Positions 1 through 5,541 of a stretch of DNA of 5,541 nucleotides are shown piece by piece. Within the stretch, counting starts at the first letter, position 1, and each line of letters begins with the position of its first letter. The stretch is from contig LFTF01000049.1 of NCBI GenBank assembly GCA_001512945.1, forward strand, positions 373 to 5,913. The letters run 5' to 3'. Below the pieces are notes generated by a model. The model was not told the origin of the DNA. It searched no databases and saw only the letters and a program-made list of their open reading frames with translations. The position numbers were made by a program, and so were the translations under genes. This DNA comes from Clostridiales bacterium DTU023. Lineage in GTDB: Bacteria; Bacillota; Clostridia; Saccharofermentanales; DTU023.

Positions 1-200
1 TCTACTTGGAGGATCTTGCCAATCGCGAGCTCTTCCGGGATGAGTCCCTGGCCGCAAATCGGACACTTCGGCATCATGATGGGAAAATCATTACCCATGT
101 AGTGCAATGTGATGGGCCCGTTTTCAAGCGGGACGTGACATTGTCCGCAGCAAAGCTCGCCTTCTGAAAGGTCGAATATTTCATGATATTTAGTCGACAT
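1..200 (-). CDS. Small double-CxxC redox protein, 3' end cut by window edge (DVU_1557-like)
   Basis: The reading frame starts at ATG 198-200 and stays open to the window edge, giving 66 complete codons. The start lies directly after the TAA (201-203) of the upstream gene, and a GGAG at 210-213 sits nine bases before it, so translational coupling is likely. The peptide has C18-x2-C21 and C46-x2-C49, plus an extra C17, about 25 residues apart. This is the pattern of a zinc ribbon or rubredoxin-like knuckle that could bind Fe or Zn. There is no signal peptide or membrane segment, so it should be cytoplasmic. From memory, the spacing and the PEELA-type stretch after the second CxxC resemble the DVU_1557 family of redox proteins next to Mop-type aldehyde oxidoreductases; members are about 75-80 residues, so probably only a dozen or so residues are missing. 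A role as a small electron carrier for the neighbouring oxidoreductases is inference. Confidence 0.85.
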   Translation of the reverse strand, partial: MSTKYHEIFDLSEGELCCGQCHVPLENGPITLHYMGNDFPIMMPKCPICGQGLIPEELAIGKILQV

Positions 201-2405
201 TTAGCGAATCTCCATTCTATGACTGTATGCGCGTCGCACACGCCAGCCATCATCTTCGGGGGCGAAAAAGACCCAGTAGGTCACGTTGCCGATCAGTTTG
301 TGCGCGATGCGGAGCCCGGATTTCATCTCTTCAATAAATTGACCGGTCTCAAGTGCCTGTTCGATCACTTCGCGAACATCGTCTTCCAAAATGAGTCGCT
401 GCTCCAAAAGATCCGCGAGATCGTCGTCATAGGTTAGTTTCAATTTCATCAAAGCCTCCTGTTTTTCGTGCCAAAGGGTTGTCAACATATCGCGTCTCAG
501 CTGCTCGCGGTTATCCTGCCGCAGGGAATAGCCCGGCGCGCCGCGGTTATCATCGCCGTCCCCAAAAATAAGCTCAAGCAGGTGGATGGCCCTTGCGCCT
601 GCTTTGCTGAAGCGATCGCGGCAACCCATACAGTAGGTAAGGCGCGTTTCATCGATATCGCCGATGCAAAACTCCGTCATCTCCGAGGCAATCTCTGAAT
701 TGGAGAATTGTACAAGGCCCCCGTACCCGCAACAGGGCGTGCGATCTCCCGAATAGAAAGGTTCGTGAACCTCACACCCCAGCTGGCCCAGAAGTTCACG
801 GACGGCTTCTCTCGTCCCTTCGAGATAGCGGGCTCCGCACGCGTCGTGCATGGTCACCGGGAGCGCGCGTTGCAGCGGTGGAAGGCCTGTCTCCAGTAAC
901 ACGTCCCAGACATCGGTAATATCTCCACCGAACAGCTCTGTAAGCGTTTTGCGGCACGTAGGGCAGGACGTGATAACGATCGGTGAACCAAGCGATTGCC
1001 ACGCCGTCTTGAGTTGTCTATTTGTCTCTTCAAATAACGTCGCTTCTCCGGCCCATTTAGCCATAACGCCGCAGCATCCATGCATAAACGCGACGCCGCC
1101 ATCAAGCACATCGCAGAGGTGTTCATATGTCTTCTGTACAACAGATGGCGCCGACGCACCAAGCTGGCATCCCGGGAAAAAGAGATAGCGACTCTCACTA
1201 CTGCCGGGCTGATGACGGAAGAAAAAGGAGTGGTCGGAATTTGCCTGGCGCATATCGTCGACCGCAAACTCAAATGCCGAAGGCGGCATTTTCTTATTTT
1301 TAACCATGATATCCCGGGCTGACTGGATGGCCGCGCCAAGATCGAGACCGTTCGGACAGATGACTTCGCACTGGCTGCAAAGCGCGCAGGCGTTGATCAT
1401 CGTATTGGATGTGTGATTGCCCAGCGCAATGGAAAGGTTGTTATAGATCTCGCGCAAATAGAGTTTTGGATAGCGTTTGAAATGCGCGATAAACGCGCAG
1501 CCTTTGGCGCATTCCATACATTGGCAATCAAGGCAGCGAGATGCTTCCCCGATAGCGTCATCTTTTGTTGGGAATTCCGACGCTAGCGGCTCGACTGGAT
1601 CAAAATAAGATGTCTCAACAAACAGGGTCGTGTCACGATCCATCTCTCTTTCGCGCCCCGCTGTAATGGAGACGTGCTTGACATAGCGATCGATCGTGTT
1701 GGCCGCGCGCTTTCCGGCTGCGATCGCTTCCACGAGTGACGTGAACCCACCACCTGAAAAGATACCTTCCTCGGGCGTGACCATCGTCACGGGATCTGCG
1801 TCCGGAAGGGCCTTTCCCGCCGCGACAAGGACCGCATCGTATTGTCCTGATAAGATAGCTGGGACTTCTGCTACTTCCCCGCAACAAAACACAACACCTG
1901 TCTTAGAGATGAGTTCCAGATCTTTTTCGAGCGCCGCTTGCGGTAACTTGGCACGCCGAAGACTTCCGCCCGGATTTGTTTCTTGTTCAAATACAGTGAC
2001 GCTCAATCCTTTTTTTGCCAGCTCAGACGCCGCGGTCAAACCGAACGGACCCGCGCCAACGATGGCCGCCGTTCCGCCTTTGCGAACAGGAAGCATGCGT
2101 CTGGAGATGGGCTTTCCATACTGCATCGCTGCCCATTCGAGCCCACGCATCTGGATGGCACCTCCAAGGTCTTTGCGAAGACATGCGCTCGTACAGGGCA
2201 TATCGCAAAGATATGACAGTGAGTGCGGGAGAGGCACGGATTTTGAATAGATTGAACGGGCAACGTCGAAATTGCCGTCTTTTACCGCCATACATAAGGA
2301 GCGGCAGTCAACACGGAGCGGGCATGCCGCCATGGCCGCCGGCGGCTTTTCCTGGATACACCGGTCCTCCAGTTCAAGGAGCTGATCTTTGCTAAGAATA
2401 TCCAT
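201..2405 (-). CDS. Composite FAD / iron-sulfur oxidoreductase with tandem CCG domains (DVU_1558-like, aldehyde oxidoreductase partner)
   Basis: This is a 734-residue cytoplasmic redox protein. Modules in order: GltD-like N-terminal cysteines (C28, C34, C38, C67, C71, C75); an FAD Rossmann motif GAGPFG at 117-122 with acidic E140; the second FAD half at about 188-241; a dicluster segment with C291/C294/C296/C299/C303 and C340-x2-C343-x2-C346-x3-C350-P; two CCG motifs (C413, C444-C445, C481-x2-C484 and C523, C558-C559, C592-x2-C595); and a cysteine-free C-terminal domain at about 640-734. The NADPH-binding domain of GltD is absent and the usual GD of the second FAD motif reads GGG (218-220). 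The N-terminal ELEDRCIQE-type start fits my memory of the family and is preceded by AGGAG, so the start looks right. NCBI-style naming is 'pyridine nucleotide-disulfide oxidoreductase/dicluster-binding protein', although no pyridine nucleotide site is visible. It lies downstream of the aldehyde oxidoreductase and probably accepts or relays its electrons (inference). Confidence 0.9.
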   Translation of the reverse strand: MDILSKDQLLELEDRCIQEKPPAAMAACPLRVDCRSLCMAVKDGNFDVARSIYSKSVPLPHSLSYLCDMPCTSACLRKDLGGAIQMRGLEWAAMQYGKPISRRMLPVRKGGTAAIVGAGPFGLTAASELAKKGLSVTVFEQETNPGGSLRRAKLPQAALEKDLELISKTGVVFCCGEVAEVPAILSGQYDAVLVAAGKALPDADPVTMVTPEEGIFSGGGFTSLVEAIAAGKRAANTIDRYVKHVSITAGREREMDRDTTLFVETSYFDPVEPLASEFPTKDDAIGEASRCLDCQCMECAKGCAFIAHFKRYPKLYLREIYNNLSIALGNHTSNTMINACALCSQCEVICPNGLDLGAAIQSARDIMVKNKKMPPSAFEFAVDDMRQANSDHSFFFRHQPGSSESRYLFFPGCQLGASAPSVVQKTYEHLCDVLDGGVAFMHGCCGVMAKWAGEATLFEETNRQLKTAWQSLGSPIVITSCPTCRKTLTELFGGDITDVWDVLLETGLPPLQRALPVTMHDACGARYLEGTREAVRELLGQLGCEVHEPFYSGDRTPCCGYGGLVQFSNSEIASEMTEFCIGDIDETRLTYCMGCRDRFSKAGARAIHLLELIFGDGDDNRGAPGYSLRQDNREQLRRDMLTTLWHEKQEALMKLKLTYDDDLADLLEQRLILEDDVREVIEQALETGQFIEEMKSGLRIAHKLIGNVTYWVFFAPEDDGWRVRRAYSHRMEIR

Positions 2406-2418
2406 CGCGTTCTCCTTT
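2406..2418 (-). promoter_or_regulatory. Ribosome binding site of the FAD/FeS gene
   Basis: On the minus strand AAAGGAGA (2411-2418) precedes ATG 2403-2405, with six bases between the GGAG core and the start codon. This supports the chosen start. The remaining leader between here and the hairpin at 2465-2490 shows no convincing -35/-10 pair; the best candidates match the consensus poorly. Confidence 0.8.
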
Positions 2419-2455
2419 GCTTGCTGACTTTATCGTATCACGATGAGGGCCAATT

Positions 2456-2490
2456 AAAACAGAAGAGCGGGCTGTTTTAACAGCCCGCTC
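2456..2490 (-). terminator. Intercistronic hairpin with imperfect T-tract, probable (partial) terminator after the aldehyde oxidoreductase gene
   Basis: GAGCGGGCTG (2465-2474) and CAGCCCGCTC (2481-2490) form a perfect GC-rich 10-bp stem around a six-base TTTTAA loop, whose ends could add further A:T pairs. Read on the minus strand, the stem is followed by TTCTGTTTT (2464-2456), an interrupted T-run. Read on the plus strand it is followed by CGTCACG, so it can only serve leftward transcription. It starts about 70 bases after the aldehyde oxidoreductase stop codon. A second small hairpin, GTAAGC-CATCT-GCTTAC (2497-2513), lies just before it. The broken T-tract and the lack of a clear new promoter suggest partial termination with read-through rather than a full operon boundary; this is inference. 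Confidence 0.7.
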
Positions 2491-2559
2491 CGTCACGTAA
2501 GCCATCTGCTTACCATTGGGTGAGCCGGACGATTGTCAGACCCACCCAGATGTAATCGC

Positions 2560-5298
2560 TTAAGCGAGTTCGTCGATTGCCGCCTTGACAACATCGGGCG
2601 TTGCGGGCACAACTGTGATCCGCGCGCCGGACGCGTTGTAGATGGCGTTCAAAATTGCCGGATGCGGCGCCGTCAGTGGTGCTTCGCCACAGCCGGCCGC
2701 TCCGTAAGGTCCAAACGGTCTCGCAGTCTCAACGTAATCGATGATGATCTCGTCGGGGATGTCCTCAATGTAGGGGATTCCGCAACCGAGCAATGAGATG
2801 TGTTTCTCGTAGTCTTCCATATTTTCCGTGAGAGCCAGTCCGATGCCCTGAGCAATACCACCGGTAATCTGTCCGTCGACAACCGATTTGTTGATGATCG
2901 TGCCGACGTCGGGAATGGTAGTAAAGCGGATTACACGAACTTTGCCAGTCTCCATATCGACCTCAACCTCAGGAATGAATAGTTCGTACATATAGACGCT
3001 GAATGGGTCTCCCTGGGCTGTGTCAAGCGAGCAATTCGTGAAGTCAGACGCGACCCAGCTGCCCTCATAGCACACGGGAATGTTCTCGGCGACCATCGCC
3101 TCGTAGTCACGATACGTTCCGTCTTCACGGCGCATCGCGTTGACGAGCATCCGGCAAGCGGCAACAATAGCGTTACCGACCATGACGTTCGAGCGACTAC
3201 CGCCGGCGGGACCGGAGTTAGGGGTTAGCCCAGTATCATTTTTAATGAGTTTGATCTGCTCTGGCGTGAAGCCGGCTTCACGAAGTGTACCGTGTGCCAT
3301 GCTGAGTGTTCCGATGTCAGCGCCCTGGCCGTGATCTTCCCACGAGTCAAGGACAGTGACTGTATTGTCCGCATTCAACTGAACGTTAGCAGCTGAAGAA
3401 TCTGCGCCGTCAAGACCGCAACCGTAAATCCCCTGCGATACTCCGACGCCGTATTTGTAGCGGCCGTCTGACTTGGCGTTTAGTTCTGCAACACGCGCTT
3501 TAGCTTCCTCATAATAGGGACGCGCACGGTCGTACATCTCCTCGAGGCATAAAACGTCCGGTGTTTGTCCGGTCGGCGTTGTGTCTCCCTCACGGTAGAT
3601 GTTGCGGTAACGGAGCTCGAAGGGATCCATGCCCATCTGATCGGCCAGGATATCCAGGCAGATTTCACTGCCCATGTAGCTCTGCGGTGATCCGAAGGCG
3701 CGGAATGCCGAACCCCAGATGTGGTTGGTGCAAACGGTCTGGCTCTTGTTTCTGATGTTGTTGATGTTATATCCCGCACCGGTAAATTGTGACAGACGCA
3801 TCGTCAACAGGTCGCCGAACTCAGAGTACGGACCGTGATCAATGTAGTTATCGCCCCAAAGTGCCAGCAGCTTGCCATCTTTATCAGCCGCCATCTTGAC
3901 GTGCATGAATCCAGGCGAACGCTTGCCTGTATAGGTGATCTGTTGATACATATCGTAGACAAGGGAGCAGGGACGACCGTCGAGCGCAAGACACGCGACG
4001 CCAAGCAATGCTTCCATCGTCGGCGAGAACTTATAACCGAATGTGCCGCCGGCCGGGTTCTGAATGAGGCGGAGTTTTTCCGGCTCAACGCCGATTCCGG
4101 CTACGATCATTGCGTGGTGGAGATGGATGCCAATGCTCTTCGAATGAATCGTCAGGCGTCCTTCGTCATCGATATAGGCAGACCCACAGTCCGGTTCAAG
4201 TACAAGGTGAGGCTGGCGCGAGCAGAACGATTCAACCTCAGCCACGTGAGGGGCCGTCTCAAAGATCGGGTCAACTTCATCACCCTTGATGCAGTTTGTC
4301 TCGTAGTACACGTTCGGTGTACCCGGATGGATCTCGATCGCGTCATCCGCCATCGCACTCATGGCATCCATATAGGCCGGGAGTGGTTCGATGTCAACGA
4401 CGACCTTTTCAGCCGCTGCCCTGGCATGTTCAACGGTATCCGCCGCAACGATCGCGATCGCGTCGCCAATCTGGAATACTTTCTCGTCGCAGAGAATGGG
4501 GCGATCCCAACCGTCACCCTTGTTATTCGGGAACGTAATAAGACCGGAGATACGATTTTTGCCAATAACATCTTTGTGTGTGATGACTTTGTATACGCCA
4601 GGCATTTCTTCGGCTTCCGAGTAGTCGATCCCTTTCAAAATCCCGTGCGGAATCTTTGACTGGACCAGTGCCAGACGAGCTGTGTTCGATGGCATTTGAA
4701 GCGCGATGTCTGCGCCAAAATCCCATGTGCCGGTCACTTTCGCGAGAGCTGAAGGGCGTGCGTAGGTAGTACCGATAATCTTGTTATCGGTCGGCTTGAA
4801 CAGAAGATCTTCTTTTTTCATCTCACCGCGCATCACTTTGGCCGCATCCAAAACAGCGTCGACCAGAGGCTTATAGCCTGTGCAGCGGCAAACGTTGCGG
4901 TGAACCTGGAACCAGTGACGAATTTCCTCTCTCGTCGGATCGGGATTTTCCGCAAGCAATACTTTGGCTGACATGATGAATCCCGGGGAGCAAAAGCCGC
5001 ACTGCGCGCAGCCGTGTGCCATCCAGGCGACCTGCAATGGGTGCAGGCAATCGGGCGTTCCAATGCCTTCAATGGTCTCGATGACCGAGAAATCAGGAAC
5101 ACGACTCATTTTGTGAATGCAAGACCTGATCGCTTTCCCGTTGAGGACAACAGTACAGGCTCCACATTGGCCTACTTCGCAGCCAACCTTACAGCCGGTG
5201 AGCAATAACTGCTCACGGAGCACCTTGGCGAGCGAAATGTCTGGATCTACGATCAATACGCGCTGAACGCCATTGATAGTGATATGCAATTTTTTCAT
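2560..5298 (-). CDS. mop: Molybdenum-dependent aldehyde oxidoreductase (xanthine oxidase family, Mop type)
   Basis: This 912-residue enzyme likely oxidises aldehydes to carboxylates with water, using a molybdopterin (probably cytosine dinucleotide) cofactor and two [2Fe-2S] clusters. The plant-type cluster ligands are C40, C45, C48 and C60; the second cluster uses C100, C103, C137 and C139. From memory these match the numbering in D. gigas Mop (907 residues), which also confirms the start codon. Mo-domain landmarks are GGTFGYK (417-423), the DHGPYSEFGDLL funnel segment (488-498), AFRAFG (531-536), HGQG (656-659), SGPAGGSR (695-702) and the catalytic glutamate E872 in GCGEAPL. There is no FAD domain, unlike xanthine dehydrogenase, so electrons must leave via the distal [2Fe-2S] cluster to another protein; the downstream iron-sulfur flavoprotein is the natural candidate. 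No signal peptide is visible, so it should be cytoplasmic. Pocket residues favour an aldehyde over a purine substrate, but the true substrate is unknown. The gene is intact. Confidence 0.95.
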   Translation of the reverse strand: MKKLHITINGVQRVLIVDPDISLAKVLREQLLLTGCKVGCEVGQCGACTVVLNGKAIRSCIHKMSRVPDFSVIETIEGIGTPDCLHPLQVAWMAHGCAQCGFCSPGFIMSAKVLLAENPDPTREEIRHWFQVHRNVCRCTGYKPLVDAVLDAAKVMRGEMKKEDLLFKPTDNKIIGTTYARPSALAKVTGTWDFGADIALQMPSNTARLALVQSKIPHGILKGIDYSEAEEMPGVYKVITHKDVIGKNRISGLITFPNNKGDGWDRPILCDEKVFQIGDAIAIVAADTVEHARAAAEKVVVDIEPLPAYMDAMSAMADDAIEIHPGTPNVYYETNCIKGDEVDPIFETAPHVAEVESFCSRQPHLVLEPDCGSAYIDDEGRLTIHSKSIGIHLHHAMIVAGIGVEPEKLRLIQNPAGGTFGYKFSPTMEALLGVACLALDGRPCSLVYDMYQQITYTGKRSPGFMHVKMAADKDGKLLALWGDNYIDHGPYSEFGDLLTMRLSQFTGAGYNINNIRNKSQTVCTNHIWGSAFRAFGSPQSYMGSEICLDILADQMGMDPFELRYRNIYREGDTTPTGQTPDVLCLEEMYDRARPYYEEAKARVAELNAKSDGRYKYGVGVSQGIYGCGLDGADSSAANVQLNADNTVTVLDSWEDHGQGADIGTLSMAHGTLREAGFTPEQIKLIKNDTGLTPNSGPAGGSRSNVMVGNAIVAACRMLVNAMRREDGTYRDYEAMVAENIPVCYEGSWVASDFTNCSLDTAQGDPFSVYMYELFIPEVEVDMETGKVRVIRFTTIPDVGTIINKSVVDGQITGGIAQGIGLALTENMEDYEKHISLLGCGIPYIEDIPDEIIIDYVETARPFGPYGAAGCGEAPLTAPHPAILNAIYNASGARITVVPATPDVVKAAIDELA

Positions 5299-5314
5299 TC
5301 TGGAAACACCTCCT
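5299..5314 (-). promoter_or_regulatory. Ribosome binding site of the aldehyde oxidoreductase gene
   Basis: AGGAGGTG on the minus strand (5307-5314) is a near-perfect match to the 16S rRNA tail and lies eight bases upstream of ATG 5296-5298. It fixes the start codon and predicts strong translation, the strongest of the three starts in the window. Confidence 0.9.
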
Positions 5315-5340
5315 ACTTCATCGTTCGTGTTGAACGGATG

Positions 5341-5362
5341 GTATCAATAGTATCTATGTATC
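5341..5362 (-). repeat. Three GATAC direct repeats at the start of the transcript
   Basis: GATAC (GTATC on the plus strand) occurs at 5341-5345, 5350-5354 and 5358-5362, with start-to-start distances of nine and eight bases. The first copy reached by polymerase touches the -10 box, so the array covers the predicted start site and the first transcribed bases. This is where a repressor could bind. It may also be chance in an AT-rich leader. Confidence 0.4.
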
Positions 5363-5391
5363 ATTATTACTGGACGCCATTCTACTGTCAA
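5363..5391 (-). promoter_or_regulatory. Sigma-70-type promoter of the aldehyde oxidoreductase gene
   Basis: On the minus strand TTGACA (5386-5391, six of six consensus bases) is followed after exactly 17 bases by AATAAT (5363-5368, five of six). Transcription should begin near 5355-5357, leaving a leader of nearly 60 bases before the ATG. The leader holds repeated GATAC motifs. No sigma-54 -24/-12 element was seen. Confidence 0.75.
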
Positions 5392-5437
5392 GTTAACCGA
5401 GCCAGACAACCCCGCAGCTTGTATTTCTTGGTAGATT

Positions 5438-5472
5438 CACAAAAACTTGTGGCATGCCCGTAAATCATGCCA
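5438..5472. promoter_or_regulatory. Cluster of inverted repeats upstream of the promoter, possible regulator binding region
   Basis: CACAA-AAAC-TTGTG (5438-5451) is a 5-bp inverted repeat with a four-base centre. It overlaps TGGCATG (5450-5456), which pairs with CATGCCA (5466-5472) across nine bases; GGCATGCC (5451-5458) is itself a perfect palindrome. The block lies some 45-80 bases upstream of the -35 box, a suitable place for an activator. I do not recognise the motif, and it does not look like a ModE site. Beyond it, 5473-5541 shows no gene I can support. Confidence 0.35.
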
Positions 5473-5541
5473 GGGTGGTGGTTTAGCCATGCTATTGCTC
5501 TTATTTCTAATATTCCGAGCAGTTGGGAACAGTCCTTCACT

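Noticed and set aside
1696..2250. 184-codon plus-strand open frame opposite the FeS flavoprotein gene
   Set aside because: It is antisense to the FAD domain coding sequence, low in complexity, with no family likeness and no convincing ribosome site.
2556..2567. 12-bp perfect palindrome TCGCTTAAGCGA spanning the aldehyde oxidoreductase stop codon
   Set aside because: No loop for a stable RNA hairpin, no T-tract, and no repeat of it elsewhere that I noticed; most likely chance.
3835..4659. Long 274-codon plus-strand open frame opposite the aldehyde oxidoreductase
   Set aside because: It lies wholly antisense to a conserved, well-supported gene, its peptide shows no recognisable family, and the openness follows from codon bias of the real gene.
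5389..5541. Open minus-strand frames entering from the right edge, possibly the tail of an upstream gene
   Set aside because: Two overlapping frames are open for about 35 and 50 codons, neither resembles a known protein, and one ends inside the -35 box. There is no basis to choose either, so the region is treated as intergenic.
5489..5541. Plus-strand ATG opening a short hydrophobic peptide (MLLLLFLIF...) to the window edge, a possible divergent gene with a signal sequence
   Set aside because: Only 17 codons are visible, the ribosome site is weak and no promoter was seen; too little to call.
1..5541. Searched by eye for tRNA or rRNA genes, CRISPR repeats, insertion-sequence ends and frameshifts
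   Set aside because: None seen: both large genes are intact and co-linear with their families, and there is no repeated-spacer structure or transposase sequence.

Overview
The window holds a minus-strand gene cluster for molybdenum-dependent aldehyde oxidation, read from right to left. The anaerobic-type enzyme set, the many iron-sulfur sites, the strong AGGAGG-like ribosome binding site and a near-consensus sigma-70 promoter suggest a strictly anaerobic, moderate-GC bacterium. A clostridial-type Firmicute or a Desulfovibrio-like organism would both fit. The sequence alone does not settle the taxon.

Layout from right to left: (1) 5299-5541 is a non-coding leader with a TTGACA-N17-AATAAT promoter, three GATAC repeats, inverted repeats further upstream and a good Shine-Dalgarno. 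(2) 2560-5298 encodes a 912-residue molybdenum hydroxylase very close in plan and sequence to the Desulfovibrio gigas aldehyde oxidoreductase Mop, with two [2Fe-2S] clusters fused to the Mo-cofactor domains and no FAD domain. (3) 2406-2559 is a gap containing a strong hairpin with an imperfect T-tract, probably a partial terminator. (4) 201-2405 encodes a 734-residue composite iron-sulfur flavoprotein: GltD-like N-terminal cysteines, an FAD Rossmann fold that lacks the NAD(P)H domain, a two-cluster [4Fe-4S] segment, two complete CCG (heterodisulfide-reductase-type) motifs and a C-terminal domain of unknown function. (5) 1-200 is the start of a small double-CxxC redox protein whose ATG abuts the previous stop codon; it runs off the left edge.

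Working model (inference): aldehyde is oxidised to carboxylate at the Mo centre and electrons leave through the two [2Fe-2S] clusters. Because the enzyme has no flavin of its own, they are probably handed to the iron-sulfur flavoprotein and/or the small redox protein. From memory, the order matches the DVU1559-DVU1558-DVU1557 neighbourhood of Desulfovibrio vulgaris. That cluster continues with a methyltransferase, a C-GCAxxG-C-C protein, a radical SAM protein, a CoA-ligase-like protein, an XdhC-like protein and an NTP transferase. If so, the window is one end of a larger, poorly characterised system whose remainder lies beyond position 1. The points most worth a second look are the flavoprotein with no pyridine-nucleotide site, its paired CCG motifs, and its orphan C-terminal domain.
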